From Marivita sp. GX14005 (GTDB lineage: Bacteria; Pseudomonadota; Alphaproteobacteria; Rhodobacterales; Rhodobacteraceae), in contig NZ_JAMCCQ010000004.1 in assembly GCF_023370775.1 (NCBI RefSeq), positions 186,001 through 250,000 of the forward strand: 64,000 nt of DNA, in the 5' to 3' direction. The notes under the pieces were generated by a model, which was given only the letters and a program-made list of their open reading frames with translations, was not told the origin of the DNA and made no database searches. The position numbers and the translations under genes were made by a program. Position 1 is the first letter of the stretch, and each line of letters opens with the position of its first letter. Positions 35,624 to 44,502 of the stretch are shown piece by piece.

Positions 35624-36352
35624 ATGATCGAACTGTCCTGCATAAGCTGGAACATTCATCGCGGGCGGGGCGAGGACGGGCGGATCGATCCGGCGCGCAC
35701 GGCGGATGTGCTTATCCGCGAGGTGCTGAGGCCCGGCACCGATCTGCTGATCCTGCAGGAAGCCGACGAGGAACAACCCCCGCATCGCGGCCTGCTCGAT
35801 CTCGGGCGCATCGAGGCGCAAACGGGCCTGCGGCATCTGCATGGCGCGGATGGGCGCTGGGGCGGCGAAAGCCACGGGTTTCTCGGCACGGTGATGCTGG
35901 CCGCGCCGGGGCTGGAGATGGAGCGCATGGCGCTGGTGGACATGCCGGGCCATTGCCATCGCGGCGCGGTGGTGGCCGATCTTCGCAAGGCGGGCGCGCC
36001 GGTGCGGGTGATCGGCACGCATCTGTCGCTGGCGCAATGGCTTCGGGCGGCGCAGACGCGCACGCTGGGGCAGTATCTTTTCCGTTGTGCGGCGCGCCCG
36101 TTGGTGCTGTGCGGCGATCTCAACGAATGGCGGCCCTGGGGCGGGCTGGCCTTTTCGCGCGCGGTGACGGGGCAGGCGTTCAGCGGCCCGGCGCGGGCCA
36201 CCTTCCCGGTGCGCTGGCCGGTCCTGCCGCTCGACCGGGTGCTGGGCGCGGGCGGCGCGCGGGTGCGCGAGACGCGCGTGCTGGACGGGACGGGCATCCG
36301 CATCGCCTCCGATCACCGGCCCCTTGCGGCGGTCGTCGAATTGCCGGGCTAG
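35624..36352 (+). CDS. Endonuclease/exonuclease/phosphatase-family protein
   Basis: 242 residues from the ATG at 35624; an in-frame extension overlaps the promoter of the divergent gene. EEP fold: 'CISWNIHRGRGEDGRID', Glu in 'LLILQEADEE', 'VIGTHLSLAQWLRAAQTRTL', 'LVLCGDLNEWRPWGG', and terminal 'ASDHRPLAAVVEL'. These residues form the metal-dependent phosphodiesterase site. Relatives hydrolyse DNA, lipids or phosphoinositides; no signal peptide is seen. It converges with the glucan gene (four-base overlap). Confidence 0.88.
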   Translation: MIELSCISWNIHRGRGEDGRIDPARTADVLIREVLRPGTDLLILQEADEEQPPHRGLLDLGRIEAQTGLRHLHGADGRWGGESHGFLGTVMLAAPGLEMERMALVDMPGHCHRGAVVADLRKAGAPVRVIGTHLSLAQWLRAAQTRTLGQYLFRCAARPLVLCGDLNEWRPWGGLAFSRAVTGQAFSGPARATFPVRWPVLPLDRVLGAGGARVRETRVLDGTGIRIASDHRPLAAVVELPG

Positions 36353-37836
36353 ACGCCGCCATCGCGCGCCCGCGTCCAGCGGTGCAGCCAGACGGGGCTA
36401 ACGGGCGTGCCATCATCGCCCCGTAGCTGCGCGCGCAGCTCGGTGCTCTCTGCGCCATCGGGGGTCAGCAGGAAACTGAGCCGCGTGCCGCGCCCCTCGG
36501 GCAGGGCGAAGAGGCTCGCGCCGGTGATCCGCGCGTCCGTGGCCGAGATCTCGGGCCGCATGTCCTGCGCCGCGCCGGCATAGTCGATCACGTAGCGGCG
36601 CGTTCCGGGGCGATGATGCTCGCGCCCGCTGCGGGTTTGCAGGATCGGGTGCGGCCCTGTCTCTGGCACCTCCAGCGTGAAGGTCAGCTCATAGGCGAAG
36701 CGGTATTCGCCGCCAGCGGAGAGCGGCGCGTCAGGACGCCAGAAGGCAACGATATTGTCCATGAATTCATCGCCCGTCGGGATCTCCACCAGCATCACCG
36801 CGCCGTGCCCCCAGTCGCCCTTGGGCCGCACGATGGCGTTCGGGCGGGCGTGGTAGAGCGCTTCGGGATCCTCGTAATCGGCAAAGCGCCGTGCGCTCTG
36901 GAGCAGGCCGAAACCCGACGGGCCGTCATCGACGAAGGCCGACTGTTGCAGCCGCGCCGGATTGCCGATCGGCCGCCAGAGCGTCTCGCCCGCGCCGTTG
37001 CGGATCATCAGCACGTCGCTGTCATGCACGCGGGGGCGGAAATCATCGCTCACCGAGGCGCGCAGCGGGCCGCGCAGATACATCGAGGTCAGCGGCGCGA
37101 TGCCGATATCGGCGATCTCGCGGCGCGGCAGGATCGTTACGGTGACGTCACAGACCGTGTTCGCGCCGGGGTGCAGCACCATGTCGAGATGCCCGGCGAG
37201 CGACGCGCTGTCGATCACCGCCTCGATCCGCAGGCGGTCGCCCTCGGGCGGGTGCAGGCGGAGGCGGGTGAAGCGGGGAAATTCCTCGGGCTTCGCCCCG
37301 CCGGTGCCAAGCGCGACGGCGCGGGCCGATAGCCCGTAGGTCATTGCCTGTCCGATGGCGCGGAAATAGCTTGCGCCCTGCATCACCAGCACCTCGTCCA
37401 TCCGCTCCGGGGCGTTCAGCGCATGGCGCAGGCGCAGCCCGGAAAACCCCGCGCCGGGGGCGGTTCGAGGCACAGCGTTGAAATAGCGCGGATCGAAGGC
37501 GAAAAGCGCCGGATCGAACGCGGTGGTGACGGGGCCGTTGCCGGTATCGCGTTCGATGATGACGGGATCGGGGAAGTAGAGCCCCGGCGGCAGCAGATCG
37601 ACGGCAAAGCGCGCGCCATGCGGCAGCATCGCGGCGCGGCCGGGGATCGGGCGGATGCCGCGATAGGCGTTGTAGCTCAGCCCGGCAAAGGGCGGCGGCA
37701 GCGGGGCGGAGGCTTGCGCGTAGGGCGCGGCGGCCAGCGCGCGCGCCTCTTGCAGCAGCGTGGGCGTTTCGGCGCGCGCAGTGCGGGGCAGGGCGGCGAG
37801 CGCTGCCGCACCGGCCAGGAACCCGCGCCGCCGCAT
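36349..37836 (-). CDS. Periplasmic glucan biosynthesis protein (OpgG/OpgD)
   Basis: 495 residues. A Tat-type signal 'MRRRGFLAGAAALAALPRTA' (twin Arg followed by F-L) precedes the MdoG domain: 'AGLSYNAYRGIRPIPGRAAM', 'GFSGLRLRHALNAPERMDEV', 'SYFRAIGQAMTYGLSARAVA', 'PIGNPARLQQSAFVDDGPSG' and 'WGHGAVMLVEIPTGDEFMDN'. In E. coli OpgD is Tat-exported while OpgG uses Sec, so the signal points to OpgD-like export, although G and D cannot be separated further. It processes periplasmic osmoregulated glucans. Its ATG overlaps the opgH stop by one base. A long in-frame extension upstream lies within opgH. Confidence 0.9.
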   Translation of the reverse strand: MRRRGFLAGAAALAALPRTARAETPTLLQEARALAAAPYAQASAPLPPPFAGLSYNAYRGIRPIPGRAAMLPHGARFAVDLLPPGLYFPDPVIIERDTGNGPVTTAFDPALFAFDPRYFNAVPRTAPGAGFSGLRLRHALNAPERMDEVLVMQGASYFRAIGQAMTYGLSARAVALGTGGAKPEEFPRFTRLRLHPPEGDRLRIEAVIDSASLAGHLDMVLHPGANTVCDVTVTILPRREIADIGIAPLTSMYLRGPLRASVSDDFRPRVHDSDVLMIRNGAGETLWRPIGNPARLQQSAFVDDGPSGFGLLQSARRFADYEDPEALYHARPNAIVRPKGDWGHGAVMLVEIPTGDEFMDNIVAFWRPDAPLSAGGEYRFAYELTFTLEVPETGPHPILQTRSGREHHRPGTRRYVIDYAGAAQDMRPEISATDARITGASLFALPEGRGTRLSFLLTPDGAESTELRAQLRGDDGTPVSPVWLHRWTRARDGGV

Positions 37837-39395
37837 CACGCAGGCGCGTCCAGCGCGCCGATCAGCCAGGGCGCGGCGCAAAGCGGCACGGCCAAGGGCA
37901 GCGTCCAGAGCGCCGCCGCGCCGCCGGAACCGAAGGCGGCGAGCGCCAGAAGCGCGCCGCCTGCCGCCGCCTCGGGCAAGCCGCGCGGCAGCGCCCGGCG
38001 CGGGGCGCTTGCGCGTTTCCAGCCGCAATCGCGCCCAAGGCAGACCGCTGCCACCGCACCGGCCTGCCGCAGCATCACCAGCGGCGCGATCACGCTCGAC
38101 AACGCCAATTCGCCCGCCGCCGCCCGCATCACGCGCACCCTGCGCCGCCATGTCCGCGCGCGCGGCAGCCAGAAGGCCAGCGCGCAGAACTTGGGCAGAA
38201 GCAGAACAAACGCGACCAGCGCCAGCGGCCAGAGGCTCGCCGTCTGCACCGCGCCGCTGGCCATCAGCGCCACCAGCGCCAGCCAGACCGGCGCGGCGAG
38301 ATAGCCGAGGATGCCGGAGGCGAGGTGCAGACGGCTGAGCGGATGCAGACCCGGCTCGGCGATGAGGCGCAGATGTTGAAGGTTGCCCTGACACCAGCGC
38401 CGGTCGCGCTTGTGAAAGGCGGCGAGCGTTTGCGGCGCGTCCTCGGCGCTGCCCGCCGGGTCGGGATCGAGCCTGACATCCCACCCGGCGCGGCGTATCC
38501 ACGCGGCTTCGATGAAATCATGACTGAGCGGCGCGCCGCCAAAGGGGGCAGGGCCGGAGAGCTTCGGTAGATCGGCGGCGCTGCGGAAGGCGGCGGTGCG
38601 CAGCAGCGCGTTATGCCCCCAGTAATTGCCGCTCCGGCCCGACCACGCGGCGAACCCGCGCCCGAAATTGCGCCCCATCAGCCGCGCGGAGAGGCGCTGG
38701 TGCCGCCCGAGACGGCTTTGCCCCGGCCGGAGCGCGATTCCGGCTTGCAAAAGCCCGAGCGCGGGGCGCTGTTCCATCGTCCAGATCATCTGCCGGATGC
38801 GCCGCGCCGACATGCGGCTGTCGGCGTCGAGCACGAGCATGTAGCGGAACGCATCGCCGTGCTCGGCCAGCCAATCGGCGATATTGCCCGGCTTGCGCCC
38901 GGCGTTGCGCGCCCGCCTGCGATAGGTCAGCCCATCGCCCGCAAGCGGGGCGAAGGCGGCCTCTTCGGCGGCGACATGCGGGCCGGACGTGTCCGACAGG
39001 ACGAAGATATGCGTTCGCGCGCCCAGCCCGGCGGCGCGGAGGCGTTCGCCAAGCCGGGGAAGCCATGCCGCCAGCGGCTCGGGCGGCTCGTTGCAGAGCG
39101 TGACGAGGATCGCCGCCCGGCCTTGGGGGCGCCATGCGGCGGGGGGCGTTTCGCGCGCGGCGGGCGGCGCGAGCAGCCCGACAAGCGCCGTCGCCGCGCC
39201 GCCAGAGATCCAGAGCGCGGCCAAGCCGACGAGCGCCAGCGCGGCCAGCGCGGGCAGGCTCCAGGCTGTCACGGACGCGGCGAAAGCCAGCGTGAGCGCG
39301 AGCGCGATTGCGGCGGTCAGCGCCAGAAAGCCCAGCCGCGCCGCGTGGCGCGGACGGGCAATGGCGCGTGGCTGGAGCGTTTCGGCAAGCGTCAT
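37836..39395 (-). CDS. opgH: Glucan biosynthesis glucosyltransferase OpgH
   Basis: 519 residues, short compared with ~850 in E. coli. Two N-terminal helices are followed by a GT2 catalytic domain: 'ILVTLCNEPPEPLAAWLPRL', 'GRKPGNIADWLAEHG', 'MLVLDADSRMSARRIRQMIW' (DAD), 'SHDFIEAAWIRRAGWDVRLD' and the Q-x-x-R-W equivalent 'KRDRRWCQGNLQHLRL'; C-terminal helices complete the channel. It polymerises glucose from UDP-glucose and extrudes it to the periplasm. It lacks the long N- and C-terminal cytoplasmic parts that in E. coli also affect cell division. It forms a two-gene operon with opgG/D. Confidence 0.88.
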   Translation of the reverse strand: MTLAETLQPRAIARPRHAARLGFLALTAAIALALTLAFAASVTAWSLPALAALALVGLAALWISGGAATALVGLLAPPAARETPPAAWRPQGRAAILVTLCNEPPEPLAAWLPRLGERLRAAGLGARTHIFVLSDTSGPHVAAEEAAFAPLAGDGLTYRRRARNAGRKPGNIADWLAEHGDAFRYMLVLDADSRMSARRIRQMIWTMEQRPALGLLQAGIALRPGQSRLGRHQRLSARLMGRNFGRGFAAWSGRSGNYWGHNALLRTAAFRSAADLPKLSGPAPFGGAPLSHDFIEAAWIRRAGWDVRLDPDPAGSAEDAPQTLAAFHKRDRRWCQGNLQHLRLIAEPGLHPLSRLHLASGILGYLAAPVWLALVALMASGAVQTASLWPLALVAFVLLLPKFCALAFWLPRARTWRRRVRVMRAAAGELALSSVIAPLVMLRQAGAVAAVCLGRDCGWKRASAPRRALPRGLPEAAAGGALLALAAFGSGGAAALWTLPLAVPLCAAPWLIGALDAPA

Positions 39396-39467
39396 TTCGG
39401 GCAGGCGGCCTTTTTTGCGGAACGGATGCGCCAGCAGCTATGGCAAACCCGGCGCGATGCAACAGAA

Positions 39468-40025
39468 TCAGCGCGTTCGGGCGCCGAAGGGGGGCCACAT
39501 GCGCGAAAAGACGCCGTCGCGGCGCAGCAGCCCGTGCTGCGCGGCGGCACCGATATGCACAGCGAGCAGCGCGGCGATGGCGATGCCGCCGTAGTAATGC
39601 AGCGTCTTCGCGGTCTCCGCCAGCGGATCGGAGCGCGGCACGAGCGGCGGCAGGCCGAGCGCGTCGAGGCTTTCGATCGGAAACCCGCCGGCCTTCACGC
39701 GGATATAGCCCGCGATCGGCATGAGGATCAGCAGCGCGTAGAGCGCGACGTGAGACAGGCTTGCGGCCATGCGCTGCCAGCCGGGAATATTTGCGGGCAG
39801 CGGGGCGGGTGGATGGCGCAATCGGTAGGCGGCGCGGATCAGGACCAGCAGCAGAAGCAACACGCCGACATTCTTGTGAAAGAGGAAGAGCGCGTTCTGA
39901 AGCGGGCGGCCGATGCCGTCCTGTATCATCACGAATCCGGCCGGGATCGTCGCAAGCACCAAAAGCGCCATGCCCCAATGCAGCAGGCGCGCGGGCAGCC
40001 GATACTGAAAACTGGCCCCGGTCAT
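39468..40025 (-). CDS. Cytochrome b561-type membrane protein
   Basis: 185 residues from the ATG at 40025. Four transmembrane helices with histidines in haem-ligand positions: 'RLLHWGMALLVLATIP', 'LFLFHKNVGVLLLLLVLIRA', 'SLSHVALYALLILMPIAGYI', and 'TLHYYGGIAIAALLAVHIGA'. The YodB/CybB-type superoxide:ubiquinone oxidoreductase family has this size and pattern. The in-frame extension upstream (to 40241) crosses the divergent gene and is rejected. Confidence 0.9.
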   Translation of the reverse strand: MTGASFQYRLPARLLHWGMALLVLATIPAGFVMIQDGIGRPLQNALFLFHKNVGVLLLLLVLIRAAYRLRHPPAPLPANIPGWQRMAASLSHVALYALLILMPIAGYIRVKAGGFPIESLDALGLPPLVPRSDPLAETAKTLHYYGGIAIAALLAVHIGAAAQHGLLRRDGVFSRMWPPFGARTR

Positions 40026-40116
40026 GCCATGCAGGATAGCCCCGCCCCGCCGCAAATCAAGCCATGGCGCATGGCCGGCACCTTGACTCCGCCGCCGCAG
40101 GGCTAAACTCAGAGGA

Positions 40117-40857
40117 ATGACGGATGTGCAACATAACGCGGTGATGCGCCGGGTCCGCCGGGGGCATCTGCCAGCGCCGGAGCGGGCCTTCGCGCTCGCC
40201 GTGCCGAATTTTGCGGCCGGGGTGTTGGCGCTTGCCGTCATCCTGCCGGGCGGCGGGTTCTGGACCGCGCTCGGTGCGCTGGCCGGGTTTGCCCTGGGTG
40301 CCGCGCTGACATGGCACGGGCTGCATCGCGGCTATCCTCACGCCCGCCTCGGCGGCGGCAATCTCGTCACCTTCGCGCGGCTCGCCATGACCTCTGCGCT
40401 GATCGCGCCGATGCTGGCGGGGGTCGGCGCAAGCTGGCCGGTCTTCGCGCTCGCGGTGATCGCGCTGTCGCTCGACGGGGTCGATGGCTGGCTGGCGCGG
40501 CGGCAGGGGCTTGTCTCGCGCTTCGGTGCGCGGTTCGACATGGAGGTCGATTCGGCGCTGGCGCTGGTGCTGGCGCTCAACGCGTTTACCGGCGGCGCGG
40601 CGGGATGGGCGGTGCTGGTGCTGGGCCTGCCGCGCTATCTCTTCATCGCTGCCGGGGCCGTTCTGCCGTGGATGCGCCGCGATCTGCCGGAACGGTTCAG
40701 CCGCAAGGCAATTTGCGTGGCGCAGCTCGGCGCGCTGATCGCGCTTCAGGCGCCGATCCTGCCGCAGGCTCTTGCCTGGGCGCTCGAAAGCGCGGTGGCG
40801 CTGGCGCTGCTCTTGTCCTTCGGGCGCGATATCCTCTGGCTCTGGCGGCGCGCATGA
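40117..40857 (+). CDS. CDP-alcohol phosphatidyltransferase-family protein
   Basis: 246 residues with multiple membrane helices and the family signature D-G-x2-A-R-x8-G-x3-D-x3-D, seen here as 'LDGVDGWLARRQGLVSRFGA' followed by 'RFDMEVDSAL'. It would transfer a phosphatidyl group from CDP-diacylglycerol to an alcohol, or use a similar CDP-alcohol. Its stop overlaps the alkaline-phosphatase-superfamily gene (ATGA), and a flippase-like gene follows, so the three probably make or modify an envelope lipid or glucan head group. Confidence 0.85.
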   Translation: MTDVQHNAVMRRVRRGHLPAPERAFALAVPNFAAGVLALAVILPGGGFWTALGALAGFALGAALTWHGLHRGYPHARLGGGNLVTFARLAMTSALIAPMLAGVGASWPVFALAVIALSLDGVDGWLARRQGLVSRFGARFDMEVDSALALVLALNAFTGGAAGWAVLVLGLPRYLFIAAGAVLPWMRRDLPERFSRKAICVAQLGALIALQAPILPQALAWALESAVALALLLSFGRDILWLWRRA

Positions 40858-42464
40858 TCCGGCTGGCGCTGGCCGCTTCGGTGTTTCATCTCGTCCTCGT
40901 GCAGCCGAACCATCCGGCGGCGATGACATGGGGCGCGCTGGCGCTTTTTCCGCTTGAATTGCCGGTGATCCTGCTGGGCCTCGCAGCGCTGCCGCCGGGT
41001 CGCGCGGCGCTCTGGCTGCGCGCTGCGCTGACGGCGGTGCTTTTGCTCCTGTCGGTGCTCAAGGCCGCCGATTACGCGATGTTCACCGCGCTGGCGCGGG
41101 GGTTCAACCCGGTGGCCGATCTGGCGCTGATCGAGGCAGGGCTGCGGCTCGCCACCGGCGCGGTCGGCCCGGTGCTTACCGTGCTTGCGGTTCTGACCGC
41201 GCTCGCCGCGATCGTCGCCGTGGGCGCGGCGCTCTGGTGGGCGAGCGGGGTCTGGGCCGGGCTGCGCCTCGCGCCGCGCATGGCCGTGACGAGCACGGCG
41301 CTGGCGCTTGCCGGAGCGGGCGCGGCGGCGCTGGAGGCCGGGCAGGCGATGGGGCGCTGGACGCTGCCGGTCTCGCCGCCGGGCGCGGCCTTCACCGCGC
41401 GGGTCGGGCTGGAGCGGATCGCCATGGCGCGCGAGACATGGGCCGATCTGCGCGCCTTCGAGGCGGCGGCGGCGCGCGACGCCTATGCCGGGCGAGCCGG
41501 GCTGCTGCGCGGGATCGACCGCGATGTGCTGGTGGTGTTCGTCGAAAGCTATGGCCGCGCGAGCCTCGATGTGCCGTTCTATGCGCAGATCCATCGCGCC
41601 ACGCTGGCTGAGGCCGAGACGCGGTTGGCGAAGGCGGGGCTCTCCATGCGCTCCGGCTTGCTCGTCGCGCCGACGCGGGGCGGGCAAAGCTGGCTCAGCC
41701 ATGCGAGTTTCGCCAACGGGCTCTGGATCGCCGATCAGGCGAGCCACGGCGCGGCGCTTGCGAGCGGGCGGCAGACGCTCTTTCACATCGCGCAGGAGGC
41801 GGGGTTTCGCAGCGCGGCGGTCATGCCGCAGATCACGCTCGATTGGCCGGAGGCCGATCTGATGGGGTTCGAGACCGTGCTGGCCGCGCGCGATCTGGGC
41901 TACGAGGGCAAGCCCTTCAACTGGGTGACGATGCCAGACCAGTTCACCTTCGCCGCGCTCGACCGGCTGCTGCGCGCGCCGAGCGACAGGCCGGTGTTCG
42001 CGCAGATCGCGCTCGGTTCCTCCCACGCGCCCTGGGTGCCGGTGCCGGAGCTGGTGCCCTGGGAGCAGATCGGCGACGGGCATGTGTTTGACGAGATGGC
42101 CGTTGCGGGCGATCCGCCCGATGTCGTCTGGCGCGATACCGAACGGGTGCGCTTGCAATATCGCGAGGCGGTCGATTACGCGCTGCGCGTGGTGACAGGC
42201 TATGCCGCGCGCCATGCCGCCGATCCGCCGCTGATTTTCATGATCGGCGATCATCAGGCGGCGGAGTTCGTCGCGATGGACGAGCGCCCCGATGTGCCGG
42301 TGCATGTGATCGGGCCGGAGCGGCTTGTCGCGAAGGTGGCGGCCTGGGGCTGGGGCGAGGGGCTTTTGCCCGGAGGCGGCACCGTGCCGATCCCGATGGA
42401 CCGGATGCGCGATTTGATCCTGGAGGCGTATTCGGATACCGCGCCGGACGGAGGCGCGAGTTGA
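40854..42464 (+). CDS. Membrane-anchored alkaline-phosphatase-superfamily (sulfatase-like) protein
   Basis: 536 residues from the ATG that overlaps the previous stop. Four to five N-terminal membrane helices (~1-160) are followed by a periplasmic sulfatase/LTA-synthase-like domain: 'DVLVVFVESYGRASLDVPFY' with the first metal site, 'LLVAPTRGGQSWLSHASFAN' holding the nucleophile region, 'QIALGSSHAPWVPVPEL' and 'PPLIFMIGDHQAAEF' with the D-H metal pair. Members include phosphoglycerol and phosphoethanolamine transferases, OpgB among them. Close to opgGH, a role in decorating glucans with a phospho-head group is plausible but unproven. Confidence 0.82.
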   Translation: MIRLALAASVFHLVLVQPNHPAAMTWGALALFPLELPVILLGLAALPPGRAALWLRAALTAVLLLLSVLKAADYAMFTALARGFNPVADLALIEAGLRLATGAVGPVLTVLAVLTALAAIVAVGAALWWASGVWAGLRLAPRMAVTSTALALAGAGAAALEAGQAMGRWTLPVSPPGAAFTARVGLERIAMARETWADLRAFEAAAARDAYAGRAGLLRGIDRDVLVVFVESYGRASLDVPFYAQIHRATLAEAETRLAKAGLSMRSGLLVAPTRGGQSWLSHASFANGLWIADQASHGAALASGRQTLFHIAQEAGFRSAAVMPQITLDWPEADLMGFETVLAARDLGYEGKPFNWVTMPDQFTFAALDRLLRAPSDRPVFAQIALGSSHAPWVPVPELVPWEQIGDGHVFDEMAVAGDPPDVVWRDTERVRLQYREAVDYALRVVTGYAARHAADPPLIFMIGDHQAAEFVAMDERPDVPVHVIGPERLVAKVAAWGWGEGLLPGGGTVPIPMDRMRDLILEAYSDTAPDGGAS

Positions 42465-43435
42465 TGCAGGTTCTGGACACGGTTCCCAAATGGGCGAAGC
42501 GGCTGGCGCAGATCGCGGTGGCTGCCGGGCTCATGGCGCTGCTCTGGCACGCGGCGGACGGGCCGGAGGCGGCGCGCGCGCTGGCGGCGGCGCATTGGGG
42601 CTGGCTTGGCCTCGCCTTTCTGGCGCTCAGCCTGCAGACGGTGCTGTCGGCGCTGCGCTGGCGGCTGACCGCGCGGCAGCTTGGCATCACGCTTGGGGCG
42701 GGCCATGCGATTGCCGAATATTACCTCGCGCAGATCGTCAACCAATCGCTGCCGGGCGGCATGGTGGGCGATGCGGGCCGCGCGGTGCGCGCGCGCGGGC
42801 AAGCGGGGCTGATCGCCTCGGGGCAGGCGGTGGTGTTCGAACGGCTGGCCGGGCAGATCGCGATGTTCGCCGCGCTGGCGCTGGGGTTCGGCGCGACGCT
42901 GCTGCTGCCGGGCGGGTTCGACTGGCCGCGCTGGCTGGCCGTGCCGGTGGCGCTGCTGCTTGCGGGCGGGGCGGCCTTGCCGTTTGTCTTTTACGCCGCA
43001 ACGCGTCTTCCCGGCGGTGCGGGCCGTGCCGCGGGGCGGCTTTGGCAGGCGCTGCGCGTCGCGCTGGCCTCGCGGCGCGCCTTGCCGGGGCAGGTCGGGC
43101 TGAGCATCGGCACGGCGATGTGCAACCTTGCGGCCTTTGCCTTTTGCGCGCGTGCGGTGGGCATATCGCTCGATCCGGCGGCGATTGCGGCGCTGGTGCC
43201 GCTCATTCTCTTTACCATGCTGATCCCGATCTCGATCTCCGGCTGGGGTCTGCGCGAAGGCGCTGCGGCGGCGCTCTTGCCGCTGGCGGGGGCGAGCGCG
43301 AGCGCGGCGCTGGCGGCCAGCGTGGCCTTCGGTCTGGTCTTCATCGCCGCCGTTCTGCCGGGGCTCGTTTTCCTGTTGCGGGCGAGGCCGAACCAAGGGG
43401 CGGACATGCGCGGCGCGGTGCAGGGCGAAAGTTGA
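42464..43435 (+). CDS. Lysylphosphatidylglycerol synthase transmembrane/flippase-like protein (UPF0104)
   Basis: 323 residues, eight or so membrane helices, with family motifs 'LALSLQTVLSALRWRLTARQ', 'YYLAQIVNQSLPGGMVGDAG' and C-terminal 'IPISISGWGLREGAAAALLP'. The family (AglD/MprF N-domain) moves lipids or lipid-linked groups across the membrane. The ATG at 42464 overlaps the previous stop by one base; a TTG one codon earlier is possible. It is the third gene of the lipid/envelope operon. Confidence 0.85.
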   Translation: MQVLDTVPKWAKRLAQIAVAAGLMALLWHAADGPEAARALAAAHWGWLGLAFLALSLQTVLSALRWRLTARQLGITLGAGHAIAEYYLAQIVNQSLPGGMVGDAGRAVRARGQAGLIASGQAVVFERLAGQIAMFAALALGFGATLLLPGGFDWPRWLAVPVALLLAGGAALPFVFYAATRLPGGAGRAAGRLWQALRVALASRRALPGQVGLSIGTAMCNLAAFAFCARAVGISLDPAAIAALVPLILFTMLIPISISGWGLREGAAAALLPLAGASASAALAASVAFGLVFIAAVLPGLVFLLRARPNQGADMRGAVQGES

Positions 43436-43506
43436 GCGTGGAATTTCCGCTTGTTTTGGGGAACGCAGGGACTAGCCTTTGAGTTGAACCGAAAAAGGAT
43501 GCTCCC

Positions 43507-44502
43507 ATGCAATCAGATCTGACACGGCGCGGTTTCCTCGGCACTGGCGCGGCGGCGCTCGGCGCGGCCGGTCTGGGGCTGACGCCCCGGCACGCGGCGG
43601 CGCAAACTGCGGCGGCGCTGCACCTCTCCTGGCTTCATTCGGCGCAATTCGCCGGCAGCTACATCGCGCAGGAGCGCGGCTTCTGGCGCGATGCGGGGCT
43701 CGATGTGTCGCTGCTGCCCGGCGGGCCGAACGCGCCGGTGGAGCCGCCCGTCGTCTCCGGCACGGCGCTGGTGGGCATCTCTGCCGCCGATTACACCGCC
43801 GCCGCCGTCGAGCAGGGCGCGCCGTTCCGTATCCTTGGCGTTGCGATGCAGAAAAACCCGTTCGTGATCGCGTCCTTGCTGAAGAACCCGGTGAACGCGC
43901 CCGCCGATCTGGAGGGCAAGCGGATCGGCATGGCGCTCGCCAATACGCCGGTGCTGCAGGCGCTCTGCACGCTCAACGATGTGGATATCGACGCCATCAC
44001 CATCGTGCCGACGCAATATTCCGCGCAGCCGCTTCTGGCCGGGGAGGTCGATTGCCTGCTCTGCTGGGAAACCGATCTGCCGGTCGCGATGACGATGCAG
44101 GGGGTCGAGAGCCTGACCATGCTGCTGGCCGATCACGGCTATTCGGTCCATTCGCAGACCTATATCGCGACCGAGGACAGCCTTGCCAATCGCCGCGCCG
44201 ATCTGGTCGCGTTGCTGCGCGGCGAGGTGCAGGGGTGGGACATCTACCGTCAGGACACCGATGCAGCGGCCGAACTGACGCTGCGGATGCATCCCGATGC
44301 CGGGCTCGATCTGGAGACGCAGAAATTGCAGGCGGCGCGGCAGGTGCCGCTGATGTTCTCGGATCTGACCGAGGCCGAGGGCTTCGGATGGTGGACGGAC
44401 GAGGCCGTCGAGGCGAATATCGAAACCCTCGCGCTTCTGGGCCGGACGGTGACGCCCGATCTCTGGGACCGCTCGGTCCTGGAAGAGGTCCATGGCGGCT
44501 GA
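43507..44502 (+). CDS. NMT1/THI5-like ABC transporter substrate-binding protein
   Basis: 331 residues with a Tat signal ('TRRGFLGTGAAALGAAGLGL', cleavage ~32). Domain: 'LHLSWLHSAQFAGSYIAQER', 'GFWRDAGLDVSLLPGG', 'VGISAADYTAAAVEQGAPF', 'KRIGMALANTPVLQALC', 'VDCLLCWETDLPVAM' and 'GWWTDEAVEANIETLALL'. Family members bind nitrate, sulfonates, or thiamine pyrimidine precursors; no riboswitch precedes it, so the ligand is open. AAAGGA precedes the ATG. The stop overlaps the ATPase gene by eleven bases. Confidence 0.87.
   Translation: MQSDLTRRGFLGTGAAALGAAGLGLTPRHAAAQTAAALHLSWLHSAQFAGSYIAQERGFWRDAGLDVSLLPGGPNAPVEPPVVSGTALVGISAADYTAAAVEQGAPFRILGVAMQKNPFVIASLLKNPVNAPADLEGKRIGMALANTPVLQALCTLNDVDIDAITIVPTQYSAQPLLAGEVDCLLCWETDLPVAMTMQGVESLTMLLADHGYSVHSQTYIATEDSLANRRADLVALLRGEVQGWDIYRQDTDAAAELTLRMHPDAGLDLETQKLQAARQVPLMFSDLTEAEGFGWWTDEAVEANIETLALLGRTVTPDLWDRSVLEEVHGG

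Noticed and set aside
37837-38502. N-terminal extension of the OpgG/D frame
   Set aside because: It lies entirely inside opgH, is Arg/Ala-rich, and the Tat signal with a start at 37836 gives a normal-length protein.
43436-43506. TPP riboswitch before the NMT1/THI5-like binding protein
   Set aside because: The gap is only 71 bases and contains no conserved TPP-sensor elements.
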